NCBI RefSeq assembly: GCF_010730575.1
Contig: NZ_AP022614.1
Location: forward strand, 1,488,001-1,552,000
Length of the DNA: 64,000 nt
Source: Mycobacterium parmense
Lineage (GTDB): Bacteria > Actinomycetota > Actinomycetes > Mycobacteriales > Mycobacteriaceae
Reading direction: 5' to 3'
The notes beneath the pieces were generated by a model. That model made no database searches. It saw nothing but the letters and a program-made list of their open reading frames with translations, and was not told the DNA's origin. Made by a program: the position numbers and the translations under genes. This document shows, piece by piece, positions 20,547 through 33,331 of this stretch. Every line of letters begins with the position of its first letter. Within the stretch, counting starts at the first letter, position 1.

Positions 20547-22751
20547 ATGACTGATCGCGTGTCGGCGGGCAACTTGCGCGTCGCCCGAGTGCTCTACGAC
20601 TTCGTGAACAACGAGGCCCTGCCCGGCACCGACATCGACCCGGACAGCTTCTGGGCGGGCGTGGACAAGGTGGTCACCGACCTCACCCCGAAAAACCAGG
20701 ATCTGCTGAACCGTCGCGACGAGCTGCAGGCACAGATCGACAAGTGGCACCGCAGCCGGGTGATCGCGCCGCTCGACATCGACGAGTACCGCCAGTTCCT
20801 CATCGACATCGGCTACCTGCTGCCCGAACCCGACGACTTCACGATCACGACCTCCGGCGTCGACGACGAGATCACCACCACCGCGGGTCCGCAGCTGGTG
20901 GTGCCGGTGCTCAACGCGCGATTCGCGCTGAATGCCGCCAACGCCCGCTGGGGTTCGCTCTACGACGCCCTGTACGGCACCGACGTCATCCCCGAGGACG
21001 ACGGCGCCGAGAAGGGGTCGAGTTACAACAAGGTCCGCGGCGACAAGGTGATCGCCTACGCCCGCGAGTTCCTCGACCGGGCGGTTCCGCTGGAGTCCGG
21101 GTCGTGGGCCGCCGCGACGGGGCTGTCCGTGCAGGACGGCCACCTGAACATCGCGACCAGCGACGGATCGGTCGGCCTGGCCGACCCGGAGAAGTTCCTC
21201 GGCTACACCGGTGAGCTGGGCTCCCCCGACTGGTCGGTCCTGCTGGTCAACCACGGCCTGCACATCGAGATCCTCATCGACCCGGAGTCGCCGGTCGGCA
21301 AGACCGACGCCGCGGGCATCAAGGACGTGGTGCTCGAGTCGGCGATCACCACGATCATGGACTTCGAGGACTCGGTGGCCGCCGTGGACGCCGACGACAA
21401 GGTGCTCGGCTACCGCAACTGGCTGGGGCTCAACAAAGGCGACCTGTCCGAGGAGGTCGCCAAGGACGGCAAGACGTTCACCCGCGTGCTCAACCAGGAC
21501 CGCACCTACCAGACGCCCGACGGCGGCCAGCTCACGCTGCCCGGGCGCAGCCTGATGTTCGTCCGCAACGTCGGGCACCTGATGACCAACGACGCCATCG
21601 TGTCCGTCGGCGACGGCGACGAGGAAAAAGAGGTGTTCGAGGGCATCATGGACGCCCTGTTCACCGGGCTGACCGCGATCCACGGGCTCAGGACCGGGGA
21701 GGCGAACGGACCGCTGGCCAACAGCCGTACCGGGTCCATCTACATCGTCAAACCCAAGATGCACGGACCCGACGAGGTCGCGTACACCTGCGAGCTGTTC
21801 AGCCGCGTCGAGGACGTCCTCGGCCTGCCGCAGGGCACGCTGAAGGTCGGCATCATGGACGAGGAGCGGCGCACCACCGTCAACCTCAAGGCATGCATCA
21901 AGGCCGCCGCCGACCGGGTCGTGTTCATCAACACCGGCTTCCTGGACCGCACCGGCGACGAGATCCACACCTCGATGGAGGCCGGCCCGATGATCCGCAA
22001 GGGTGCGATGAAGGGCACCACCTGGATCAAGGCCTATGAGGACGCCAACGTCGACACCGGTCTCGCGGCCGGCTTCAAGGGCAAGGCGCAGATCGGCAAG
22101 GGCATGTGGGCCATGACCGAGCTGATGGCCGACATGGTCGAGCAGAAGATCAGCCAGCCCAAGGCCGGCGCCACCACCGCGTGGGTGCCGTCGCCGACGG
22201 CGGCCACCCTGCACGCGATGCACTACCACTACGTCGACGTGGCGGCCGTGCAGGAGGAGTTGGCGGGCAAGAAGCGCACCACGATCGACGAATTGCTGAC
22301 CATCCCCCTGGCCAAGGAACTGGCCTGGGCCCCCGAGGAGATCCGCGAGGAGGTCGACAACAACTGCCAGTCGATCCTCGGTTACGTGGTGCGCTGGGTC
22401 GCTCAGGGCGTCGGCTGCTCGAAGGTGCCCGACATCCACGACGTGGCACTCATGGAGGACCGCGCCACGCTGCGGATTTCCAGCCAGCTGCTGGCCAACT
22501 GGCTGCGCCACGGCGTCATCACCGAGGAGGACGTGCGCGCCAGCCTCGAGCGCATGGCACCGCTGGTGGACGAGCAGAACGCCAAGGACGCCGCGTACCT
22601 GCCGATGGCGCCGAACTTCGACGACAGCCTGGCCTTCCTGGCCGCCCAGGACCTCATCCTGACCGGCACGCAGCAACCCAACGGCTACACCGAGCCGATC
22701 CTGCACCGCCGTCGCCGCGAAGCCAAGGCACGCGAAGCGCAATCGAATTGA
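20547..22751 (+). CDS. glcB: Malate synthase G
   Basis: Condenses glyoxylate with acetyl-CoA to malate, the second step of the glyoxylate shunt needed for growth on fatty acids. The 734-residue protein is of the monomeric G type (Rv1837c, 741 aa). Conserved segments include [33 protein letters not shown] with the catalytic Arg region, [17 protein letters not shown], and [18 protein letters not shown]. The start is fixed by GGAGGAGAACG before the ATG. In M. tuberculosis it is cytosolic and can also appear at the cell surface. The vWA protein gene follows 99 bp downstream. Confidence 0.97.
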   Translation: MTDRVSAGNLRVARVLYDFVNNEALPGTDIDPDSFWAGVDKVVTDLTPKNQDLLNRRDELQAQIDKWHRSRVIAPLDIDEYRQFLIDIGYLLPEPDDFTITTSGVDDEITTTAGPQLVVPVLNARFALNAANARWGSLYDALYGTDVIPEDDGAEKGSSYNKVRGDKVIAYAREFLDRAVPLESGSWAAATGLSVQDGHLNIATSDGSVGLADPEKFLGYTGELGSPDWSVLLVNHGLHIEILIDPESPVGKTDAAGIKDVVLESAITTIMDFEDSVAAVDADDKVLGYRNWLGLNKGDLSEEVAKDGKTFTRVLNQDRTYQTPDGGQLTLPGRSLMFVRNVGHLMTNDAIVSVGDGDEEKEVFEGIMDALFTGLTAIHGLRTGEANGPLANSRTGSIYIVKPKMHGPDEVAYTCELFSRVEDVLGLPQGTLKVGIMDEERRTTVNLKACIKAAADRVVFINTGFLDRTGDEIHTSMEAGPMIRKGAMKGTTWIKAYEDANVDTGLAAGFKGKAQIGKGMWAMTELMADMVEQKISQPKAGATTAWVPSPTAATLHAMHYHYVDVAAVQEELAGKKRTTIDELLTIPLAKELAWAPEEIREEVDNNCQSILGYVVRWVAQGVGCSKVPDIHDVALMEDRATLRISSQLLANWLRHGVITEEDVRASLERMAPLVDEQNAKDAAYLPMAPNFDDSLAFLAAQDLILTGTQQPNGYTEPILHRRRREAKAREAQSN

Positions 22752-22850
22752 GACGGCGCCCGATCGGCGTGTTCGCGCCGGTACCGGGCTTGATGGGTAG
22801 AATCGGCGCCGGGTTTGTGACGGGTCGAGGGAAAGGCGACGGGCACCGGT

Positions 22851-24980
22851 ATGGGTAGGCACAGCATGCCCGACCCCGAGGATTCCGTCGAGGAACTCCC
22901 CGATCACGGCGCCGAGAGCGAGGCCGACGACGAGGCCATCGATGAGGCGGACGACGCGGCCGCGGGCCAGCACGCCGTCCCCGCCCGGGATGGCGCCGGC
23001 GACGCCGAAGACCCCCCCGAAGACCTTCAGGTCCAGCCGTCGTCGGACGATCCGCCGGGCGATGAGTCCGGCGCCGAGTACCACCCCGAAGACGATCTGT
23101 ACTGGGGCGACGCGGGCATCCCGGCCGCGGGCTCCCTCGCGGGCGCCGCGGCCGACGACTACCCCGAGTTCCCGTCGCGGGTGGCGGCCCCGGAGCCGCC
23201 GGAGTCCCCCACCTCCCCGTTTCGCCGGGGCCATCGGGGCCTCGGCGACTGGCGGGGCGGTCATCGCAGCCAGAGCGGGCGCCGCGGGGTCAGCATCGGC
23301 GTGATCGTGGCCCTGGTCGCCGTGGTCGTGGTGGTGGGGACCGTCATCGTGTGGAGCTTCATCGGCGACGCGTTGTCCAACCGCTCGCACCGCGCGGCCG
23401 TGCGATGCGTCGGGGGCAAGGAGGGCGTGGCCGTGGTCGCCGACCCGTCCATCGCCGAACCCCTGCAGCAGTTGGCCGACAGCTTCAACTCGTCGGCCGG
23501 ACCGGTGGGTGACCACTGCATGGTCGTCGGGGTCAAACCGGCCGGCTCCGACGCCGTCCTCAACGGCTTCATCGGCAAGTGGCCCGCGGAGCTGGGCGGC
23601 CAGCCGGCGTTGTGGATACCGGGCAGCTCGGTGTCCGCCGCGCGGCTGGTGGGGGCCGCCGGCCAGAAGACCATCACCGACAGCCGCTCACTGGTGACCT
23701 CGCCGGTGGTGCTGGCCACCCGCCCCGAACTGGCGACCGCCCTGGGCACCCAGAACTGGGCGGCGCTGCCCGGCCTGCAGACCAACCCGAATTCCCTGGC
23801 CGCCCTGAACCTGCCGGGGTGGGGATCGCTGCGGCTCTCGCTGCCGATGAATGGCAACGGCGACGCGTCGTTCTTGGCCGGCGAGGCGGTGGCCGCCGGG
23901 TCGGCGCCCGCGAACGCGCCGGCGACGCAGGGAAGCGGCGCGGTGCGCGCCTTGCAGAGCGCCCAGCCCAAGCTGTCCGACAATTCGCTGACCACGGCGA
24001 TGGACGCGCTGGTCAAGTCCGGGGACGCCGCGACGGCGCCGGTGCACGCAGTGGTCACCACCGAGCAGCAGCTGTTCCAGCGCGGCCAATCGCTGTCGAA
24101 CGCCAAGGCCACGCTGGGCTCCTGGCTGCCTCCCGGCCCGGTGCCCGTCGCCGACTACCCGACCGTGTTGCTCAGCGGCTCGTGGCTGACCCAGGAGCAG
24201 ACCGCCGCGGCCAGCGAGTTCGCCCGCTTCCTGCACAAACCGGAGCAACTCGACAAGCTCGCCAAGGCCGGCTTCCGGGTCAGCGGCGTGAAACCGCCCG
24301 ACAGCCCCGTCACCAGCTTCCCCGCGGTGTCCTCGACCCTCTCGGTGGGTGACGACTCGATGCGCGCCACGCTGGCCGAGGCGATGGCATCACCGTCGAG
24401 CGGCGTGGCCGCGACCATCATGCTCGACCAGTCGATGCCCGGCGACGAGGGCGGGAAGACGCGCCTCGCCAACGTGATCGCGGCCCTCGAGGACCGGCTC
24501 AAGGCCCTTCCCCCGACCTCGGCGATCGGCCTGTGGACCTTCGACGGTCACGAGGGGCGTTCGGAGGTGAGCACCGGGCCGCTGTCCGACCCCGTCAACG
24601 GCCAACCGCGCGCATCGGCGTTGACGGCGGCGCTGGACAAGCAGTACTCGTCGGCCGGTGGTGCCGTCTCGTTCACCACCCTGCGCATGATCTATCAGGA
24701 AATCCAAACCAATTACCATGCCGGACAGACAAATTCGATACTCGTGATTACCGCAGGGCCGCACACCGACCAGTCCCTCGACGGCGCGGGGTTGCAGGAC
24801 TTCATTCGCAAGAGCGCCGACCCGGCCAAGCCGATCGCGGTGAACGTCATCGACTTCGGCTCCGACCCGGACCGCGCGACGTGGGAGGCGGTGGCTCAGC
24901 TCAGTGGCGGCGGCTATCAGAACCTGCCCACGTCGGCCTCCCCGGAGCTGGCCGCCGCGGTCAACACCTACCTGAGCTGA
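22851..24980 (+). CDS. Membrane-anchored von Willebrand A domain protein (Rv1836c homologue)
   Basis: 709 residues. Residues 1-140 are acidic, Pro/Asp/Glu-rich and probably disordered in the cytoplasm. One membrane helix follows (VSIGVIVALVAVVVVVGTVIVW, cut here as two parts around residue 150). The extracytoplasmic part first resembles a periplasmic substrate-binding fold (about 180-490), then a vWA-like domain from ATIMLDQSMPG onwards, with DQS in place of the full DxSxS MIDAS motif. Homologues are conserved in mycobacteria, and the function is not established. The N-terminal tail is longer than that of Rv1836c (677 aa). Confidence 0.85.
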   Translation: MGRHSMPDPEDSVEELPDHGAESEADDEAIDEADDAAAGQHAVPARDGAGDAEDPPEDLQVQPSSDDPPGDESGAEYHPEDDLYWGDAGIPAAGSLAGAAADDYPEFPSRVAAPEPPESPTSPFRRGHRGLGDWRGGHRSQSGRRGVSIGVIVALVAVVVVVGTVIVWSFIGDALSNRSHRAAVRCVGGKEGVAVVADPSIAEPLQQLADSFNSSAGPVGDHCMVVGVKPAGSDAVLNGFIGKWPAELGGQPALWIPGSSVSAARLVGAAGQKTITDSRSLVTSPVVLATRPELATALGTQNWAALPGLQTNPNSLAALNLPGWGSLRLSLPMNGNGDASFLAGEAVAAGSAPANAPATQGSGAVRALQSAQPKLSDNSLTTAMDALVKSGDAATAPVHAVVTTEQQLFQRGQSLSNAKATLGSWLPPGPVPVADYPTVLLSGSWLTQEQTAAASEFARFLHKPEQLDKLAKAGFRVSGVKPPDSPVTSFPAVSSTLSVGDDSMRATLAEAMASPSSGVAATIMLDQSMPGDEGGKTRLANVIAALEDRLKALPPTSAIGLWTFDGHEGRSEVSTGPLSDPVNGQPRASALTAALDKQYSSAGGAVSFTTLRMIYQEIQTNYHAGQTNSILVITAGPHTDQSLDGAGLQDFIRKSADPAKPIAVNVIDFGSDPDRATWEAVAQLSGGGYQNLPTSASPELAAAVNTYLS

Positions 24981-25003
24981 GCCCGCGACCGCAGGGCGCG
25001 GGC
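24981..25003 (+). terminator. Hairpin terminator after vWA protein gene
   Basis: A perfect 7-bp stem GCCCGCG/CGCGGGC with a 9-base loop begins on the base after the stop codon. No T-run follows, as is common for mycobacterial terminators. Confidence 0.55.
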
Positions 25004-25350
25004 GACGAACAAGTGGCCGCGAAACGAAGGATCGGCCGCGGCTGCGGGCTCGGCGCGGCCTCCTCACCTGCGGTTTCGACCGAATCTCGGCATCGGCGTC
25101 ACGTGGCCATGTCAGCTCGTGCCCATCCGAGGGCGCTAAGCTCAGCGTGAGGTTGAGTCGACAGCCGGTGCCGTCACAGGGCGCGGGCAGGAATGTGCAG
25201 GCCGGGCAAGCCGTGTTGGCGGGCGTCGCGACGCGATCGCGTGCCTACCATGGATTCACCTGAAACTGGCCGCACGCGGCCATCTGCCGAGGCCCGAATT
25301 CCTGTTGAAGCGCGCTGTTGGTGAGTTAGGAAAGGAAAATCGCCCGCCCG
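25004..25350. other. Upstream region of the KasB paralogue
   Basis: About 350 bp without a supportable gene. It ends with an A/G-rich ribosome-binding stretch AGGAAAGG at about 25329-25336. In M. tuberculosis this interval instead contains Rv1835c-Rv1833c, which are absent here. Confidence 0.4.
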
Positions 25351-26607
25351 ATGCCAGAATTTGTTACAGGAAAAGCACTTCCCGACGTCGTCGTCACCGG
25401 CGTGGCGATGACCACGGCGCTCTCGCCGGACACCGAGACCACGTGGAAATTGCTGCTCGACCGCCAGAGCGGCATCCGCGAGCTCGACGACCCCTTCGTC
25501 GAGGAGTTCGACCTCCCGGTCCGCATCGGCGGGCACCTGCTCGAGGAGTTCGACAGCCAGCTGACCCGCGCCGAGATCCGCCGGACCAGCTACCTGCAAC
25601 GCATGTCGACGGTCGTGGGCCGGCGGGCGTGGGACAACGCCGGCTCGCCGACAGTGGACCCCAACCGGTTGCTGGTGTCCGTCGGCACCGGGTTCGGCTC
25701 GGGCGAGGAACTGGTCTTCACCCTCGACGACATGCGCGCGCACCGCAGCATAAGGGCCGTGTCGCCGCTCGTCGTGCAGAAGTACGGGCCGAACGGTGCG
25801 GCGTCGGCGGTCGGGCTGGACCGGCGCGCCCGGGCCGGCGTGCTGACGCCGGTGTCGGCGTGCGCGTCGGGTTCGGAGGCCATCGCCCGCGCGTGGCAGG
25901 GCATCGTGTTCGGCGACGCCGACATCGCCATCTGCGGCGGTGTCGAGACCAGGATCGAGGCGGTGCCCATTGCCGCCTTCGCCAAGATGCGCATCGTCAT
26001 GTCGACCAACAACGCCGATCCGCCGGGCGCCTGCCGCCCCTTCGACAAGGACCGCGACGGCTTCGTCTTCGGCGAGGCCGGTGCGCTGATGGTCATCGAG
26101 ACCGAGGAGCACGCGAAGGCCCGGGGCGCCAACATCCTGGCCCGCCTGATGGGCGCGAGCGTCACCTCCGACGGCATGTACATGGTCGCGCCGGACCCCA
26201 ACGGGGAGCGCGCCGGCTACGCGATGACCCGGGCCATCCAGCTTGCGGGCCTCACGCCCGGCGACATCGATCACGTCAACGCCCATGCCACCGGAACGCA
26301 GGTGGGCGACCTGGCCGAATCCAAGGCCATCAACAACGCTCTGGGGAGCAACACGCCGGCGGTGTACGCGCCCAAGTCGGCCCTCGGCCACTCCGTCGGC
26401 GCGGTGGGCGCCCTGGAGGCGATCCTGACGGTGCTGGCGCTGCGGGACCAGGTGATCCCGCCGACGTTGAACCTGCGCAACCTCGACCCGGAGATCGATC
26501 TGGACGTGGTGAGCGGCGATCCCCGGCCCGGCGTTTACGACTATGCGATCAACAACTCGTTCGGATTCGGCGGCCACAACGTGGCGACCGTCTTCGGCCG
26601 GTACTGA
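25351..26607 (+). CDS. KasB-like 3-oxoacyl-ACP synthase (FAS-II ketosynthase paralogue)
   Basis: Claisen-condensing ketosynthase of 418 residues, much closer to KasB than KasA (for example [20 protein letters not shown] and [18 protein letters not shown]). The catalytic triad is C171 in SACASG, H312 in NAHATG and H347 in SALGHSVG, with K342, so it should be active. KasB extends meromycolate chains in the FAS-II system. In M. tuberculosis kasA-kasB sit in a malonyl-CoA/ACP operon elsewhere, whereas this copy stands alone between a vWA protein and gcvB, with no acpM, fabD or accD6 nearby. It is therefore probably a second, duplicated KasB with a specialised or conditional role. Confidence 0.92.
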   Translation: MPEFVTGKALPDVVVTGVAMTTALSPDTETTWKLLLDRQSGIRELDDPFVEEFDLPVRIGGHLLEEFDSQLTRAEIRRTSYLQRMSTVVGRRAWDNAGSPTVDPNRLLVSVGTGFGSGEELVFTLDDMRAHRSIRAVSPLVVQKYGPNGAASAVGLDRRARAGVLTPVSACASGSEAIARAWQGIVFGDADIAICGGVETRIEAVPIAAFAKMRIVMSTNNADPPGACRPFDKDRDGFVFGEAGALMVIETEEHAKARGANILARLMGASVTSDGMYMVAPDPNGERAGYAMTRAIQLAGLTPGDIDHVNAHATGTQVGDLAESKAINNALGSNTPAVYAPKSALGHSVGAVGALEAILTVLALRDQVIPPTLNLRNLDPEIDLDVVSGDPRPGVYDYAINNSFGFGGHNVATVFGRY

Positions 26608-26676
26608 TACCACCGGGGCGGCCATCGCCCGGGTGCCGCGAGCGTAGGCGCACTGCAGCCGCGAGTCAGGCGCGAG

Positions 26677-29514
<2,838 letters not shown>

Positions 29515-29557
29515 GGCGAGAAGCTCCTCAGGTAGACGGCACGAGGCAGAGGCCTAG

Positions 29558-29776
29558 CGGCCCTCTCCCTCTGTCTTCACCCGTCGGCCGGGCGCCTGAG
29601 AGATTCGGCGCCGGGTGTCCGAACGCCTTTCCCCATCGGCGGGTACCGGCCGTCACAGCCGCTACCGCTTTCCAGAGGCATCGTTGACTCGTGCGGTCCG
29701 GGTGCCTGAGAGGTTGACGGAGAGGTGTTGCTCCTTCGGCGTCCGTGACTGGCGGTCACAGAACTCTCCCGCACGA
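29558..29776 (-). promoter_or_regulatory. Tandem glycine riboswitch upstream of gcvB
   Basis: Two aptamers read on the minus strand. Aptamer I (about 29776-29689) has GGGAGAG, GACGCCGAAGGAGCAA and CTCTCAGGCACC. Aptamer II (about 29680-29558) has GATGGGGAAAGGCG, TCTCTCAGGCGCC and a closing stem ending GGGAGAGGG. These are the conserved core blocks of the gcvT-type class. The pair ends about 44 nt before the gcvB start, so regulation at translation or by nearby termination is likely. Glycine binding should turn on cleavage-system expression. Confidence 0.93.
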
Positions 29777-29824
29777 ATGCGATGCGCAGTCCAGCTTACC
29801 CACCCACCGCGCCCGGCACCCACC

Positions 29825-29880
29825 GCGAGCGTGCGTGTTCGCGCGCCCACGCGGCGGGTGGGATGCCCGGCTGCGCGGGC
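29825..29880. repeat. Dispersed GCGAGCGTGCGTGTT intergenic element, copy 1
   Basis: GCGAGCGTGCGTGTT at 29825-29839 followed by GC-rich complementary sequence (GCGGGC/GCCCGC types). An identical 15-mer occurs at 38555-38569 in another intergenic gap. This suggests a small repeated intergenic unit, possibly a terminator hairpin. Confidence 0.5.
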
Positions 29881-29909
29881 TCGCGGCAAGGGCTGTGGGC
29901 CCGAGGGCG

Positions 29910-30539
29910 TCAGCCGATCTTGCGGTCGCGGTGCTTGCGCCGGGATGCCAGCTCGTCCTCGGGAGCGGCGATGGACTCGCCGCCGTCGGCGCGCTCACCC
30001 GGGAAGTCGGCGATGACGCCGGTCAGCTCCCGCATGGCGCCCGACACCGCGATGCCGAACACCCCCTGGCCGCCCTGCAGCAGGTCGACGACCTCCTCGG
30101 CGGAGGTGCACTCGTACACGGTGGTGCCGTCGGAGAACAGGGTGATGTTTGCCAGGTCCTGAACGCCGCGTTGGCGCAGGTGGTCGACGGCGACCCGGAT
30201 GTTGTGCAGCGAGATGCCGGTGTCCAGGAGCCGCTTGACGATCTTGAGGACCAGGATGTCCTTGAACGAGTAGAGCCGCTGGCTGCCCGAACCGGCGGCG
30301 CTGCGGATCGACGGGACCACCAGCGACGTCCGCGCCCAATAGTCCAGCTGGCGGTAGGTGATGCCGGCGATCTGGCAGGCGCTCGGCCCGCGGTAGCCGA
30401 CCAGTTCGTCGGGCACGGAGTCGTCGGGGAACAGCCCGGGTTGCACGGCCACCGCCGCTTCGGTGACGCCCTGGTCACGGGCCGCGGCGTTCGCGTGGTC
30501 AGCTAGGTCCAGCTTTTCTTGACGTGGCTGCTCGCTCAC
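29910..30539 (-). CDS. resR: MerR-family regulator ResR/McdR (Rv1830 homologue)
   Basis: 209-residue MerR-type transcription factor. The winged HTH begins at about residue 55 ([25 protein letters not shown]), followed by [22 protein letters not shown] and a C-terminal effector or dimer region. The M. tuberculosis homologue Rv1830 is known as ResR or McdR and controls growth and cell-division genes. Clinical variants alter post-antibiotic recovery. Start GTG at 30539. It is separated from Rv1829 by about 300 bp holding its own promoter, and lies upstream of gcvB but with a riboswitch between. Confidence 0.9.
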   Translation of the reverse strand: MSEQPRQEKLDLADHANAAARDQGVTEAAVAVQPGLFPDDSVPDELVGYRGPSACQIAGITYRQLDYWARTSLVVPSIRSAAGSGSQRLYSFKDILVLKIVKRLLDTGISLHNIRVAVDHLRQRGVQDLANITLFSDGTTVYECTSAEEVVDLLQGGQGVFGIAVSGAMRELTGVIADFPGERADGGESIAAPEDELASRRKHRDRKIG

Positions 30540-30843
30540 GGTGGTTCCTCTCGCCGATCGCGCAATCTGTTAGCTGCGTCGCTGGCTGCGTGGCAGCCAC
30601 GTTTGCTCAGGCCCGAGTGCTGAAGAGCTTACGCCGTTCTACAGCCGCCGTGCCCTCAACTCGTGATCAAAGTATGGCCGCCCCCGGGCTGACTCCGCGT
30701 GCTATTCGCCAGCGTGTCGACACCACAGTGCTAGATGAAATGGATCCGTGATGTCGCCTGTCCACCCTAATACTTCCGAGGGGCTGTCACGGCCGGAATG
30801 CGGCCGACGGCCGAAAGCGGCGGCAACGGCCGCCGGCGGCGGC
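30540..30843. other. Intergenic region upstream of resR
   Basis: About 300 bp, no credible gene. It should contain the resR promoter (leftward). Near 30810-30842 GC-rich complementary segments (GGCCGCCGGCGGC) lie directly after the stop of the nuclease-domain gene and may terminate its transcript. Confidence 0.4.
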
Positions 30844-31338
30844 TCAGGTGGCTTTGAAATCGTCGGGTGAGACGCTGTCGAGGAACTCCTTGAACTTCTC
30901 GACCTCGTCCTCGCGGACGGCCGTGCCGCCCTCCTCGTCGCTCTCGTCGGGGATGAGCAGCCCGGCCTGGGCGAGCACCGCCTCCTCGACGTAGATCGGC
31001 ACCCCGACCCGCAACGCGATTGCCACCGAGTCCGACGGGCGGGCCGACACGGTGATGTTGCGGTCGAAGATCAGGTCGGCGTAGAAAGTGCCCTCCTGGA
31101 GATCGACGATCCGCACCTCTTTCAGCGAATGTCCAAGCGCCGCAATGATGTCCCGGATCAGATCGTGTGTCAGCGGGCGCGGGGGCTCGACGCCTTGCTG
31201 CTCGAGCGCAATCGCGGCGGCCTCGGACTGGCCGATCCAGATCGGGAGGTACCGTTCACCGTTGGCCTCGCGCAGCAACAACACCGGCTGGTTCTGCGGC
31301 TGTTCGACGCGAATGCCGACAACACGAACTTCACCCAT
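30844..31338 (-). CDS. Bifunctional-nuclease-domain (DUF151/BFN) protein, Rv1829 homologue
   Basis: 164 residues with the BFN/DUF151 pattern: PVLLLREANGERYLPIWIGQSEAAAIALEQQG at residues about 18-49, TFYADLIFD, and SVAIALRVGVPIYV. The C-terminal acidic tail (EEGGTAVREDEVEKFKEF) includes a UVR-like helix. Plant homologues show nuclease activity, and the bacterial role is unclear. Located between two MerR regulators as in M. tuberculosis. Start ATG at 31338; 111 bp separates it from the upstream MerR gene, so it may be in the same transcript. Confidence 0.88.
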   Translation of the reverse strand: MGEVRVVGIRVEQPQNQPVLLLREANGERYLPIWIGQSEAAAIALEQQGVEPPRPLTHDLIRDIIAALGHSLKEVRIVDLQEGTFYADLIFDRNITVSARPSDSVAIALRVGVPIYVEEAVLAQAGLLIPDESDEEGGTAVREDEVEKFKEFLDSVSPDDFKAT

Positions 31339-31449
31339 CTGTGTCTGCCCTCCGCACGACGCTGCCGTTTACCACTGCAGCTCGGCGCGCCGACGCCGTC
31401 GGGTTTGCCCAGGCCGTCGAAAACCAAGCTGTCGAAAGAAGTCTAGTCC

Positions 31450-32193
31450 TCACCGATGGAGAACGTCGCGAACGGCGGATTTGATCAACGACGTGTGCAA
31501 AGTGATGGCGAGGGCCGCGACCTCGCGCGCCAGATCGTCGGCGCGATCGCGGGCCCCCGCCTTTCCGGCTTTGACGACCGGTCCCGCGATCTGGGCAATC
31601 AGGTCGGACTGCCTGTCCGCCGCCGAGCGGAAGGCTCGCAAATGCCGGGCCTCCACGCCGTATTCGGACAACGCCCGCGCGCATTGCAGGATCACCACCG
31701 TGTGCTCGTCGAAGAGCCCGCCCGGGCCCGGGGTGATCACGCCGGCCTTGAGCAGCGACGTCAGCAGGTCGTCGTCGGCCCCGGAGCGCTCCAGCAGATC
31801 TTCCCGGCTCAACCGGACCGCGGTGGGCGCCACCGCCGCCGGGTCCGAACCCAGCCCGGCGTCGCCGTTCGGGCCGACGGCCACCAATCGCGGGGCACGG
31901 TAAGAAGATCCGGACGGGGGAAGCTCGCCGTCGGGCTGGGCGTCCAACTGCGCGCGGATCACCTTCAGCGGCAGGTAGTGGTCACGCTGCGCGGTCAGGA
32001 TGAACCGCAACCGCGCGCAGTCGTACGCGGTGAACCGTCGGTAGCCCGACGCGGCGCGTTGGGGCGTCACCAGTCCCTCGGCCTCCAAGAAGCGGATCTT
32101 GGAGATCGTGACATCGGGGAAGTCCGGCCTCAGCAGCTCCAGGACCGCCCCGATCGACATCCCGGCCAGCGCCGGGCTATCGGGTGCGCTCAC
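31450..32193 (-). CDS. MerR-family transcriptional regulator (Rv1828 homologue)
   Basis: 247 residues, the same length as Rv1828. The N-terminal winged helix covers [34 protein letters not shown] (split around residues 12-45), then [30 protein letters not shown]. The C-terminal half is a helical effector-binding region. The GTG start at 32193 shares a base with the garA stop (TAG), so it is coupled to garA. The regulon is not known to me beyond its conserved neighbourhood. Confidence 0.9.
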   Translation of the reverse strand: MSAPDSPALAGMSIGAVLELLRPDFPDVTISKIRFLEAEGLVTPQRAASGYRRFTAYDCARLRFILTAQRDHYLPLKVIRAQLDAQPDGELPPSGSSYRAPRLVAVGPNGDAGLGSDPAAVAPTAVRLSREDLLERSGADDDLLTSLLKAGVITPGPGGLFDEHTVVILQCARALSEYGVEARHLRAFRSAADRQSDLIAQIAGPVVKAGKAGARDRADDLAREVAALAITLHTSLIKSAVRDVLHR

Positions 32194-32678
32194 TACCCTC
32201 CGGATCCTCCATCGTCGTCGCCCTGCTTGGGTCCGGTCAGGAACACCAGGCGAAACTTGCCGATCTGCACCTCGTCGCCGTTGGCCAGCACCGCGGAGTC
32301 CACGGGCTCACGGTTGACGTAGGTGCCGTTGAGGCTACCAACGTCGACCACGTGGAACTCGTTGTTTTCCAACCTGAATTCGGCGTGGCGACGGCTGACG
32401 GTCACGTCGTCGAGGAAGATGTCGCTGTCGGGGTGCCTGCCGGCGGAGGTGACGGGCTGGTCGAGCAGGAAGCGTGAACCGGCGTTCGGTCCCCGTTTGA
32501 CGACCAGCAGAGCCGAGCCCGCCGGGAGTCCCTCGACCCCCGATACCGTGCTGTCGGTCCCGGGCTGCGCGGGAGCGTCCAGTTCGTTGAGGAAGTCGGC
32601 ACGGAAGACGGAAGTCGTCTCCACCGTGACTTCGTCAGAAGTCTGGTCCTGCGGACTTCCTGAGTCCATGTCCGTCAC
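32193..32678 (-). CDS. garA: FHA-domain metabolic regulator GarA
   Basis: Phosphoprotein switch that binds and controls 2-oxoglutarate enzymes (alpha-ketoglutarate decarboxylase, NAD-glutamate dehydrogenase, glutamate synthase). The 161-residue protein keeps the phosphorylation motif ETTSVF with T21 and T22 at the exact positions used by PknG and PknB. The FHA domain is at about residues 55-150 ([31 protein letters not shown]). Phosphorylation of the tail makes it bind its own FHA domain and release targets. GTG start at 32678; an in-frame ATG four codons in is possible. Promoter expected in 32679-32905. Confidence 0.95.
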   Translation of the reverse strand: MTDMDSGSPQDQTSDEVTVETTSVFRADFLNELDAPAQPGTDSTVSGVEGLPAGSALLVVKRGPNAGSRFLLDQPVTSAGRHPDSDIFLDDVTVSRRHAEFRLENNEFHVVDVGSLNGTYVNREPVDSAVLANGDEVQIGKFRLVFLTGPKQGDDDGGSGG

Positions 32679-32905
32679 GCGCTGCTCCTCACTGGCCGCT
32701 GTGGCGTTGTCTGACCGGGCCGCTCGGCCGGCTTCCCACTAGGTGTCTTTGCCCGGTACTGCCGTCTAACCACTTAGGTGCTGATCTGTCGACCGTACCG
32801 CGCACTGGTATGCCGTGTGCCCCCCGCCGGACGATCCGAATCCCGGAACCGGCCGGTTGCACCGCTCCCGTCGACGGGCGGGGCTGGCAGGGAGATTAGC
32901 AACCG

Positions 32906-33304
32906 TCATTCGGTCAGCGTTCCGCGGTAGGCCTCGGCATCCAACAACGACGCGATGGCCGACTCGAGTCCGTTGGCGTCGGCAACCCGGATGTCGAGCA
33001 GCCAGCCTTCGCCGTAGGGATCGGTGTTGACCAGCTGCGGGTTGCCGTCCAGGTCGGCGTTGACGGCCGAAACGGTGCCGGTGACGGGGGCGAACAGGTC
33101 CGACACCGACTTGGTCGACTCCACCTCGCCGAACGACTCGCCCGCGGTCAGTTCGGCGCCCACGTCGGGCAATTGGACGAAAACGACGTCACCCAGCGCC
33201 GATTGCGCGAAGTCGGTGATCCCGATCCGCGCGGTGTCGTCACCGCTGCGGCGCACCCACTCGTGCTCGGCGGTGTAGTGGAGATCGGGTGGGATGTCGC
33301 TCAC
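32906..33304 (-). CDS. gcvH: Glycine cleavage system H protein
   Basis: Lipoyl carrier of the glycine cleavage system, 132 residues. The lipoylation lysine is in [20 protein letters not shown] (about residue 63), with [21 protein letters not shown] before it. Start GTG at 33304, 27 bp after the DUF881 gene stop on the same strand, so it may be transcribed with the pgsA2-DUF881 group. It supplies the substrate arm for gcvB located 3.4 kb downstream. gcvT is not in the window. Confidence 0.95.
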   Translation of the reverse strand: MSDIPPDLHYTAEHEWVRRSGDDTARIGITDFAQSALGDVVFVQLPDVGAELTAGESFGEVESTKSVSDLFAPVTGTVSAVNADLDGNPQLVNTDPYGEGWLLDIRVADANGLESAIASLLDAEAYRGTLTE

Positions 33305-33331
33305 GGGTGATCCTGTCTGGTCGGCCGGTGT

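Noticed and set aside
20331..23516. Very long minus-strand open frame (over 1000 codons) opposite glcB
   Set aside because: It is antisense to the clear malate synthase gene and has no recognisable domain. High GC leaves the opposite strand open by chance.
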